A DNA stretch of 64,000 nucleotides from assembly GCF_041435015.1 (NCBI RefSeq), contig NZ_CP107989.1, positions 2,480,001 through 2,544,000 on the forward strand, read 5' to 3'. Within the stretch, counting starts at the first letter, position 1; each line of letters opens with the position of its first letter. This document shows, one piece after another, positions 28,700 through 38,791 of this stretch. The translations under genes were made by a program, and so were the position numbers. Origin of the DNA: Streptomyces canus. GTDB taxonomy: Bacteria > Actinomycetota > Actinomycetes > Streptomycetales > Streptomycetaceae. The notes beneath the pieces are model-generated. The model made no database searches and was not told the DNA's origin. It saw nothing but the letters and a program-made list of their open reading frames with translations.

Positions 28700-29626
28700 T
28701 CACCCTGCGACGACACCCACCCTGCACCCGAAGACCACCGACTCCCCTTGCAGCGCGACGACTTGTACGTCGCCGCCGCCCTCTGCGCTCACTTCCATCC
28801 ATACCGGCCGGTCGAGCTCCGCGTACTGGTGGAACGCGGCGTGGAAGGAGACCGGCACCCGGCTCTCGTCACCTCCGTGTGCCCGTACGGCCTGGCGGGC
28901 GGCCTCCAGGAGGAGCATGCCGGGGATGTGGTCCAGCGGGTGATCGAAGAAAACAGGATGTGCGGTATCGACGCGGAGCCGCCAGCGACCCGGGCGGGCC
29001 GCGGGCGACAGGAGGACGTCGGCGCGCAGGGCACGCCCCACCGTGTCGGTCGGTAACAGCGCGGTGGGCGGCTGGGGCAGCCGCAGGGCGCCGACGTCGG
29101 CGGTCCGCCCCCCGCGCAGTCGGCGGTAGACGGACTCGTTCGTCCAGGTCACGGCGATACCGCCGGTCGCGATCCGTTCGCCGCCCAGGCGTACGACGGC
29201 GTCGTAGCGCAGTGCGGCCGGGCGGCCGGCACGGCGGCGGACCTCATCGACCGTGATGTCGATGACGGGCTCGGCGGGTGCGGCGCCGACGGCCAGGTGC
29301 TCGGGGCGCGTGTCGACACGCAGTTCCCGCAGGACGAACTGATGCCCCAGCGGGACCTCGTACACCGCGTGCGCGAGCAGCGCCCCGCACTGGCGGACCG
29401 TTTCTGCTACCAACAGCGGTTCATATGCCGAGCGGTCCGGGGACACGTGTAACTGATGGGTGCGCGGCCACTGGGCGGTGAGGGTGAACCGGTCGGCGTC
29501 CGTCCTGGTCCAGCCGGTGAGGAGGACCTCCGCGACGGCCACGCGGTGCACGAATTCGCGGGGGACGGTCGCCGTCAGCACCCCCGGTCCGGCCGGGGTC
29601 CGCGTGAACTGCCGCAACTCTGGCAT
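28700..29626 (-). CDS. Gamma-butyrolactone synthase (AfsA/ScbA family), with two TTA codons
   Basis: 308-residue AfsA-family protein with two hotdog repeats; AfsA condenses a beta-ketoacyl-ACP with dihydroxyacetone phosphate to start GBL autoinducer synthesis. Conserved E..R pairs are present in both halves: LLVAETVRQC (Glu75/Arg78) and MLLLEAARQA (Glu241/Arg244), corresponding to essential residues described for ScbA. Two Leu codons are TTA: Leu59 (29450-29452) and Leu191 (29054-29056), which is striking because TTA is very rare. Divergent from the second TetR gene, with an 8-bp inverted repeat in the shared region. No GBL reductase or phosphatase genes are adjacent. Confidence 0.92.
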   Translation of the reverse strand: MPELRQFTRTPAGPGVLTATVPREFVHRVAVAEVLLTGWTRTDADRFTLTAQWPRTHQLHVSPDRSAYEPLLVAETVRQCGALLAHAVYEVPLGHQFVLRELRVDTRPEHLAVGAAPAEPVIDITVDEVRRRAGRPAALRYDAVVRLGGERIATGGIAVTWTNESVYRRLRGGRTADVGALRLPQPPTALLPTDTVGRALRADVLLSPAARPGRWRLRVDTAHPVFFDHPLDHIPGMLLLEAARQAVRAHGGDESRVPVSFHAAFHQYAELDRPVWMEVSAEGGGDVQVVALQGESVVFGCRVGVVAG

Positions 29627-29701
29627 GTCTCCCCCTCGTTCCTCCGAAGCGATGACGGACGGCGAGGTGCCCGTGCCGGTGAGCGCTAGAGTACGAGGGA
29701 T

Positions 29702-29738
29702 TCCGGTCTGTTTTCAATGTGACCTGATCGAGACCGGA
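29702..29738. promoter_or_regulatory. Inverted repeat between GBL synthase and second TetR gene
   Basis: Perfect arms TCCGGTCT (29702-29709) and AGACCGGA (29731-29738) separated by 21 nt in the 145-nt divergent promoter region. The left arm continues as CCGGTCTGTTTTC, resembling a GBL-receptor ARE half-site. Candidate operator for one or both TetR proteins. Confidence 0.5.
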
Positions 29739-29771
29739 CAGGATCCGAACTCGCGCATGGGAGGGGTTCTT

Positions 29772-30434
29772 ATGGCGAGACAGGAGCGCGCCATCAGGAC
29801 ACGCAGGACGATCGTGGAGGCCGCGGGCGCCGTCTTCGACGAGCACGGGTACGCCGCGAGCACCATCGCGATGGTGCTGGAGCGGGCCGACGTCACCAAA
29901 GGTGCCCTGTACTTCCACTTCCCCTCCAAGGAGTCGCTGGCCCAGGCGGTGCTCGACGAGCAGTTGTCGCTGGGTGCCGTACCACCGCATCCGTGCAAGT
30001 TGCAGGAGATCGTCGACATGACGTTCGTCTTCGGGCAGCGGCTGCGGACCAACTCCCTGCTGAAGGGGAGCGTCCGGCTGACGGTGGACCAGTGCGCCCC
30101 GCCCGGTGTCGATCACACGGGACCGTTCCGGCAGTGGAGCGAGCACCTGTTGGCGATGCTGCAACAAGCCCGGGACCAGGGCGAGTTGCTGCCGACGGTG
30201 CAGCCGCCGGACACGGCGGACCTGCTGGTGGGGGCGTTCGCCGGGGTTCAGCTGATGTCACGGGCTCTTCACGGGCGGGAGGACCTCGGGCACCGCATCT
30301 CCGTCATGTGGGCTCACCTGCTGCCGAGCATCGCGGTGCCGGGACTGCTGATCGGCCTCGACAGCCGGCCCGACCGCGGGGTCCGCGTGCTGGCGTCGGT
30401 GGAAAGCGGTGAACTGGTCGGCGCCGAGGCGTGA
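29772..30434 (+). CDS. TetR-family regulator, gamma-butyrolactone receptor homologue (second copy)
   Basis: 220 residues. The N-terminal HTH ends in VTKGALYFHFPSK (41-53), the same recognition block as in the neighbouring receptor, and the ligand domain keeps a Trp (Trp122 in PFRQWSEHLL). It may be a true receptor or a pseudo-receptor of the ScbR2 type that responds to antibiotics rather than GBLs; sequence reading alone cannot tell. The ATG at 29772 has GGAGGGG five bases upstream. No TTA codon, in contrast to its two neighbours. It ends before a strong bidirectional hairpin. Confidence 0.88.
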   Translation: MARQERAIRTRRTIVEAAGAVFDEHGYAASTIAMVLERADVTKGALYFHFPSKESLAQAVLDEQLSLGAVPPHPCKLQEIVDMTFVFGQRLRTNSLLKGSVRLTVDQCAPPGVDHTGPFRQWSEHLLAMLQQARDQGELLPTVQPPDTADLLVGAFAGVQLMSRALHGREDLGHRISVMWAHLLPSIAVPGLLIGLDSRPDRGVRVLASVESGELVGAEA

Positions 30435-30480
30435 TTCCGGGCGCGTGAGGTTCCCCGGCCGGGCGCGTGCAGACGCAGGA

Positions 30481-30515
30481 GGGCCGGCCGGTGCCCCATC
30501 CGCACCGGCCGGCCC
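30481..30515. terminator. Strong bidirectional hairpin terminator
   Basis: Perfect 14-bp stem GGGCCGGCCGGTGC / GCACCGGCCGGCCC with a 7-nt loop, between the convergent TetR and subtilase genes. Confidence 0.88.
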
Positions 30516-30535
30516 GTCCGTTCAGGGGAGTGCGC

Positions 30536-32320
<1,785 letters not shown>

Positions 32321-32686
32321 GGGCTTGCCTTTCGTGGCCGTGCTCCGGGCAGCGCGGAGCGGCAGTCGAATCGCTTCGTCGGTGAAGCGGCGGGGGGTGA
32401 AGCCAGGAGCGCGGCGGCCGGCCAGAGGGAGACGCGTGACCCGTTCGGGGTTACCTGTGGGTCAGCTGTGGTCGAACGATAGGCAAAGAGCAGGTCATGC
32501 GGATACAGGGGAAACCCTTGATCCGGCCGAGAACCCACCCTCTGCGGTGGCCGGTTGACCTGTGGTGGCTGCTTTGCCCGCCTCTGAGCGGGGCGGACGA
32601 ACCGGTGCGCCGGTGAACGCGTGAGTCCCTTCTCCCGTACTGCACGGAAGCCCGTAGTTCCCGCGCCGCCCGAGGAGGCGTTCCGG
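32321..32686. other. Divergent promoter region between subtilase and LPMO genes
   Basis: 366-nt gap upstream of two divergent secreted-enzyme genes. I see no convincing gene. A DasR- or chitinase-type operator was looked for and no clear match was found. Confidence 0.5.
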
Positions 32687-33628
32687 ATGGCCCGGATGCC
32701 CTGGACCACTGCCCGTCGTACGAGTGCGGCGGTCGCCGCCCTGTCCCCGTTCCTGCTGACCGTGTTCGCGGCGGTGCCCGCGCAGGCCCACGGCGCTCCC
32801 ACGGACCCGGTCAGCCGGGTCTTCGCCTGCTCCCCCGACGGCGGCTCCTCGGGCACGGCGGCATGCCGCGCCGCCGTGGCGGCCAACGGCTCTTCCTTCA
32901 CGGCGTGGGACAACCTGCGGGTCGCGAACGTGAACGGGCGGGACCGGCAGACGATCCCCGACGGCAAGCTGTGCAGCGGCGGCCTGCCCGCCTACCGGGG
33001 CCTCGACCTGGCCCGCTCCGACTGGCCGTCGACCCGCCTGTCCCCCGGCGCGACGCTGACCATGAAGTACGCCTCGACGATCCCGCACACCGGCACGTTC
33101 CGGATGTACCTCACCGAGCCCGGCTACGATCCGTCGAAGCCGCTGAAGTGGTCCGATCTGCCGGAGCAGCCGTTCGCTGAGGTGAAGGACCCGGCGCTGA
33201 CGGACGGCGCGTACCGGATCAGGATGACGCTGCCGAAGGACCGGACGGGCCGCCAGGTGCTGTACACGATCTGGCAGAACAGCAGTACGGCGGACACGTA
33301 CTACTCGTGCTCGGACGTGGTGTTCCCGGCAGCGGCGGACAAGGGCGGGGACGGAGGCGGGGGCGGGGCGAGCGCCGCCGCGTCGCCGACCCGGTCGAAG
33401 GCGGCGGAGAAGCAGCCCGCCAGGAGTCCGGCGCCGACCACCGCCCCACCCACGGCGACACCTTCCGTGGCCCGGTCGGCGGGCGGCGTCGTCCCCGACT
33501 CCACTCCGGTGGCCGCCGACGCCGACCCCGCCTCCGGGCCTTCCGCGCCCATGCTGGCGGGCGGCGCCGCCGCGGTGCTGGTACTCACCGGGGGCGCCGC
33601 CCTGGCGCTTCGTCTGCGCCGGCGCTGA
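32687..33628 (+). CDS. AA10 lytic polysaccharide monooxygenase (chitin-binding), membrane-anchored
   Basis: 313 residues. The signal peptide ends PAQA at residue 34, leaving His35 as the mature N-terminus (AQA-HGAPTDPVSR), which with His134 (TIPHTGTF) forms the copper histidine brace of AA10 LPMOs. These oxidatively cleave chitin or cellulose. A Gly/Ala/Pro-rich linker follows (about 225-285), then a C-terminal hydrophobic helix and RLRRR tail, so the enzyme is probably tethered to the cell surface rather than freely secreted. There is no sortase motif. ATG 32687 is chosen because GAGGAGG lies eight bases upstream; a start at 32621 would add a non-signal extension. Confidence 0.92.
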   Translation: MARMPWTTARRTSAAVAALSPFLLTVFAAVPAQAHGAPTDPVSRVFACSPDGGSSGTAACRAAVAANGSSFTAWDNLRVANVNGRDRQTIPDGKLCSGGLPAYRGLDLARSDWPSTRLSPGATLTMKYASTIPHTGTFRMYLTEPGYDPSKPLKWSDLPEQPFAEVKDPALTDGAYRIRMTLPKDRTGRQVLYTIWQNSSTADTYYSCSDVVFPAAADKGGDGGGGGASAAASPTRSKAAEKQPARSPAPTTAPPTATPSVARSAGGVVPDSTPVAADADPASGPSAPMLAGGAAAVLVLTGGAALALRLRRR

Positions 33629-33646
33629 ACTACGCGGTTACGGGGT

Positions 33647-34973
<1,327 letters not shown>

Positions 34974-35636
34974 ATGGCCTCGTCCGTCGGCACCATCTCC
35001 GAGACCCCCGAAAGCGGTTCCACCCCTGAAGCCTCCGACAGCCACAGACGCGGGCGGGTCCGGGGACGCCGGGCCGCGATCATGGCCGTGCCGGCCGTCG
35101 CGATCACCGCGGGTCTCGCGATCCTGACCGCCGAGGGTGCACTGGGCGTCCAGTTCGCCATCTCCGGCATGCCCTTCACGGTCACCGCGACGGAGCTCAC
35201 GGGCACCGGGTTCGAGCAGTTCGGCGGCCTCGACAACATGGCGGACAACAGCCCGAACGCCGGCGACACCGGCGGCCAGGTGCTGGTCGTCACCTCCGCC
35301 ATCAAGAGCGCGACCCTCACCAAGCTGTGCCAGAGCGTCGACCTGGGCGGCACCAACCTGAAGATTGAGGCGGGCGCCGGGGAAAAGAAGGTCGAGGCCA
35401 CCGACCTGACCACGGACTCGACCGAGATGTCCGGTAACGCCGCTTTCCGCAACATCGAGATCGGTAATGACGCCAGCACCCTCACCAAGGCGGGCGTGAA
35501 GGGTCCCCTCGGTGTCTTCAGCCAGCAGGCCGACACCGTGTACATCGACAACCTGCGGCAGACCAACTACGCGACCACGGCGGGCGTCTTCAAGCTGCCC
35601 GGCCTCAAGCTGAGCTTCAGCAGCAAGGCCTGCTGA
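34974..35636 (+). CDS. DUF6230 family protein
   Basis: 220 residues. A charged N-terminus (1-33) precedes one transmembrane or signal-anchor segment (AAIMAVPAVAITAGLAILTAEGAL, 34-57). An exported domain rich in Thr/Asn/Gly follows (FTVTATELTGTGFEQFGG...), with a C-terminal Cys. It matches the actinobacterial DUF6230 family, for which no function is established to my knowledge. Its stop overlaps the start of the DUF6114 gene (TGATG), the usual arrangement for this pair, so the products probably act together at the membrane. Confidence 0.85.
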   Translation: MASSVGTISETPESGSTPEASDSHRRGRVRGRRAAIMAVPAVAITAGLAILTAEGALGVQFAISGMPFTVTATELTGTGFEQFGGLDNMADNSPNAGDTGGQVLVVTSAIKSATLTKLCQSVDLGGTNLKIEAGAGEKKVEATDLTTDSTEMSGNAAFRNIEIGNDASTLTKAGVKGPLGVFSQQADTVYIDNLRQTNYATTAGVFKLPGLKLSFSSKAC

Positions 35637-36163
35637 TGGAGGGGCAGGAGTCGGAGGGCGCTCAGCGGCCTGTGGCCGACCAGGACGCGTTCACCCGCTG
35701 GGTGTACGGACGCCCCTTCTTCGGCGGACTGTGGCTCACCCTGGGTGGGGCATGGATCCTGCTCACGATGAAGGCCTCGGTGAAGGTCGTCCTGCACGTG
35801 GGGATGCAGGGGGTGGCGGGCTACCTCCTGCCGACCCTGATGGTGCTGCTGGGACTGCTGATCCTCTTCAGCCCCGACCAGCGCCTGTTCTACTCGATCA
35901 CCGGCGTCCTGATCTCCATGGCCACCTGGGTCACCTCGAACCTGGGCGGCTTCATGGTCGGCCTCCTGCTGGGGGTCGCGGGGAGCGTCCTGACCTTCGG
36001 CTGGCTGCCCGACCAGGACCAGCGGGTGGGCCGCCACGAGCGGCGCGAGCAGGCCCAGAGGGCGGAGCGACCCGGTGCGGCGACCGACCCGGGGCAGCCC
36101 GGTCCCGCGGCCGACCCGGCGCAGGCCAGGATGGTCTCCGGCCTACCGCAGGCCACCCAGTAG
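35636..36163 (+). CDS. DUF6114 integral membrane protein
   Basis: 175 residues with four hydrophobic helices (about 28-45, 52-80, 88-102, 104-121: FFGGLWLTLGGAWILLT, VAGYLLPTLMVLLGLLILF, LFYSITGVLISMATWV, GGFMVGLLLGVAGSVLTFGWL) and a charged, Ala/Pro-rich cytoplasmic tail. Partner of the preceding DUF6230 protein with 1-nt overlap and translational coupling. Function unknown. Confidence 0.86.
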   Translation: MEGQESEGAQRPVADQDAFTRWVYGRPFFGGLWLTLGGAWILLTMKASVKVVLHVGMQGVAGYLLPTLMVLLGLLILFSPDQRLFYSITGVLISMATWVTSNLGGFMVGLLLGVAGSVLTFGWLPDQDQRVGRHERREQAQRAERPGAATDPGQPGPAADPAQARMVSGLPQATQ

Positions 36164-36260
36164 CCGGGCCCGCACAGACCGCACCCGTCCGTGGGATCAC
36201 GCACCTCCGCAGGAACGCGCGTCCGCTCTCCCAGGGCCCCGACCGCGCAGGCACAGCCCG

Positions 36261-36992
36261 TCAGACGCCGGGCAGCCTGCGCGGTTCGACGCGTTCCTCG
36301 ACCGCCGTCCCGCCGTCGCGCGTGACGACGTAGGCGCCCTTTCCGGGTACCTCGGTGACGGCCTCGACGAGTTCGGTGCCGCGGTAGACCAGTCCCACGC
36401 CGTCGTCCGTGCAGTGGGTGACGGGCAGGGTGCCGTCCGCGACGAGTCGGTGGACCAGGGGGCGACGGCCCGGGTCACTGTCGTAGTGCACGCCGTTTCC
36501 GTACGGCAGGAAGCCCAACGCGTCGGTGAGCGGGCGGAGTTCGGGGCCGTACGAGTCGGTGGTGCCGCCCTCGAACCAGCACAGGGAGCCCGCGCTGACC
36601 CCGCTGAGCACCACCCCGGCCTCCCAGGCCCTGCGCATCACGCGGTCGAGACCGTGCACCCGCCACACGGCGAGCAGGTTCGCCACCGAGCCGCCCATGA
36701 CCCACACCACGTCCTGCTCGAGGACGGTGCCCTCGACGTCCTCCAGGTTGGGCATGGGGAAGAGGTGGAGCGGGGTGAGGTCGAAGCCGGCCACCCGGGC
36801 CGCCTCGTGCATGCGTGCCGTGAAGTGTTCGGCGTCCCCGATGGCCGTGCCGACGTACATCACGCGCGGCCTGCGGCCGTGCGCGCCCGACAGATCCACG
36901 GCGTGGTGCACCAGCGCGTGGAACGACACCATGGTGCGACCACCGGTGCGGTGCCCTCCGGAGGTGGCGACGATGGTCGGTTCCGATCCCAT
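36261..36992 (-). CDS. Peptidase E-like protein (S51, aspartyl dipeptidase family)
   Basis: 243 residues with the class I glutamine amidotransferase-like fold of S51 peptidases. The nucleophile elbow is GVSAGSLCW (Ser133), preceded by MGGSVANLLA. S51 enzymes cleave Asp-Xaa dipeptides or related bonds; cyanophycinases are relatives. Length is close to peptidase E (about 230). The partner His/Glu residues cannot be assigned with certainty without an alignment. Confidence 0.82.
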   Translation of the reverse strand: MGSEPTIVATSGGHRTGGRTMVSFHALVHHAVDLSGAHGRRPRVMYVGTAIGDAEHFTARMHEAARVAGFDLTPLHLFPMPNLEDVEGTVLEQDVVWVMGGSVANLLAVWRVHGLDRVMRRAWEAGVVLSGVSAGSLCWFEGGTTDSYGPELRPLTDALGFLPYGNGVHYDSDPGRRPLVHRLVADGTLPVTHCTDDGVGLVYRGTELVEAVTEVPGKGAYVVTRDGGTAVEERVEPRRLPGV

Positions 36993-37035
36993 TCACGTGA
37001 TCATAGCCAGCGGCCGCGCGGGGACAGGGGCGAGG

Positions 37036-37290
37036 ATGGGGGCATTGCTCGATGCCCTCGACCGCGGCCTGCTCCACGCGCCGCGCACCGCGCACCGCGC
37101 ACCGACGGGCGGGTGCCGTTCAGCCGGGTCGCCGCGGTGCCGGGCGTCTCGGCGCAGGCGGTCCCGCGGCGGTACCGGCGGCTGTGCGCGGACTCCGGCC
37201 TGCGGGTGGTGGGGCTGACGGGCCCTCACCAGGCTGGCCTACCCGGTGGTTGGTACGACTGACGGTGACCGCCCGCTCGGTCCGGGACAG
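37036..37290 (+). pseudogene. AsnC/Lrp-family regulator, broken by heptamer expansion and a second frameshift
   Basis: ATG 37036 opens MGALLDALDRGLLHA, the usual N-terminal helix of Lrp/AsnC regulators. A perfect triple repeat of CCGCGCA (37081-37101) follows, after which the HTH continues in another frame (DGRVPFSRVAAVPGVSAQAV, RRYRRL). Removing two of the three heptamers (14 nt) restores LLHAPRT-DGRVPFSR in frame. Near 37236-37241 a second 1-nt shift moves the next family block (TRWLVRLTV) to the third frame. Downstream sequence is not recognisable. The original target and effector are unknown. Confidence 0.72.
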
Positions 37291-37380
37291 GCGACCAGGG
37301 CGGCCGGGAAGGCCCGGTGGGCGAACAGCTCCGGCTCCACCAGCGGGGTGCGGCCCGTGCCGGCGACGTGTCGCTGGTGC

Positions 37381-37440
37381 CCGGACGGCTCGGGCACCGA
37401 GGTGATCCGGGACGCGGACACCGCGATGTACGGAGGTGGT
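37381..37440 (+). pseudogene. Possible GGDEF-domain remnant
   Basis: One frame reads PDGSGTEVIRDADTAMYGGG. The RDADTAMY string is the characteristic C-terminal segment of GGDEF diguanylate-cyclase domains, but no GGDEF active site or rest of a domain is found nearby. The whole stretch 36993-37708 has no intact gene. Confidence 0.35.
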
Positions 37441-37708
37441 GGGGCGCAAGCCGTGACGCGGGGGGCGAGGCGGGGGACGACGCGGGGCCATGAACGCCAC
37501 CCCGCTACCGCCACCTCCTCCTGCCCGCAGGCGTGAAGATCATTACGATGCGGAACCGAGAAGCCACTACAAGGGGCTGATCACTTGACTACCGGCGGTC
37601 ACACGCGGTTGGCTCCTGGCCAGTGAAGGTTAAACCGGCCGACGCACCCGCGTTCCGGCCACCCTTTCGCGTTCCGCCTGCTCGGCCGCACAGCGAGGTG
37701 CCGCACCC

Positions 37709-38722
37709 ATGAACACTCCTCCCCCACCTCGGACTCCCTCGAGATCCCTGCGCGTGGCCGCCCTCGCCTCCGTAGCCCTCCTGCTGCTCGCCGGCTGCTC
37801 CGGCGCCGGTGGCGACTCCTCCCTCGGGTCGGGCAGGGGCGCGGCGGGGTCGGACGCCGCAGGGCTGAAGGTCGCCCTGATCACCCACGGCGGCGAGGGT
37901 GACGCCTACTGGGAGCTCGTGCGGAAGGGGGCCGCGGTCGCCGCCGTGAAGGACGGTGTCGATCTGACGTACGCGAACGACTCCGACCCGGCCGGGCAGG
38001 CGCAGCTGGTCCGCGACGCGATCAGCGACCGGGTCGACGGCATCGCGGTCACCCTGGCCAAGCCGGCCGCGATGAAGGCACCGGTGGCCGCGGCGCGGGC
38101 GGCGGGAATCCCGGTGGTGGGCCTCAACTCCGGGATCGACGCCTGGACGTCGCAGGGGCTGCTGGAGTACTTCGGCCAGGACGAGAGCGTGGCCGGCGCC
38201 GCCGTCGGGGACAAGCTGAACGGCCTCAAGGTCAAGCACGCGCTGTGTGTCATCCACGAGCGGGGCAACGTCGCCCTGGAGGCCCGCTGCGCCGGCGTGA
38301 AGAAGACGTTCCGCGGCGAGACCGAGAACCTGTACGTGGAGGGCACCGACCCCGAGGCCGTGGACGCCGTGCTCACGGCCCGGCTGCGGCAGGACCCCGG
38401 CATCGACGAAGTCGTCACCCTCGGCGCGCAGTTCGCTCTGGACGCCGTGGGATCGGTGAAGGCGGCCGACAGCAAGGCCCAGGTCGCCACCTTCGACCTC
38501 AACAACGACCTGGTCAAGGCGATCCGCGCCGGGAACGTACAGTTCGCGGTCGACCAGCAGCCGTATCTGCAGGGCTACCTCGCGGTGGACTCCCTGTGGC
38601 TGTACAAGACCAACGGCAACATCAGCGGGGGCGGTGTGGCTCCCGTCCTCACCGGGCCCGCGTTCGTCACCCGGACGAACGTCGCCGCGGTCGCGAAGTT
38701 CGCCGCGGCCGGCACGAGGTGA
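37709..38722 (+). CDS. Sugar-type (ribose-family) periplasmic binding lipoprotein linked to conservon 1
   Basis: 337 residues. Signal peptide with lipobox LLLLAGC (Cys30), then a Ser/Gly linker and a Peripla_BP_4-type fold: VALITHGGEGDAYWELVRKG, DGIAVTLAKPAAM, AAGIPVVGLNSG and a hinge region with FDLNNDLVKAIRAG. Ligands in the family are pentoses, hexoses or AI-2-like molecules. No permease or ATPase gene is nearby; instead the sensor kinase-like cvnA begins 69 nt downstream on the same strand. It therefore probably presents a ligand to CvnA as a sensory accessory rather than for transport. Confidence 0.85.
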   Translation: MNTPPPPRTPSRSLRVAALASVALLLLAGCSGAGGDSSLGSGRGAAGSDAAGLKVALITHGGEGDAYWELVRKGAAVAAVKDGVDLTYANDSDPAGQAQLVRDAISDRVDGIAVTLAKPAAMKAPVAAARAAGIPVVGLNSGIDAWTSQGLLEYFGQDESVAGAAVGDKLNGLKVKHALCVIHERGNVALEARCAGVKKTFRGETENLYVEGTDPEAVDAVLTARLRQDPGIDEVVTLGAQFALDAVGSVKAADSKAQVATFDLNNDLVKAIRAGNVQFAVDQQPYLQGYLAVDSLWLYKTNGNISGGGVAPVLTGPAFVTRTNVAAVAKFAAAGTR

Positions 38723-38791
38723 CCTCCCTTCGGAACGACAACCCGCCTCCGAACACCCCACTCCGCTCTCCCTGACCGCCCAAGGACGACC

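Noticed and set aside
32321..32686. Search for DasR or chitinase-type operators upstream of the LPMO
   Set aside because: No sequence close to the known site was found.
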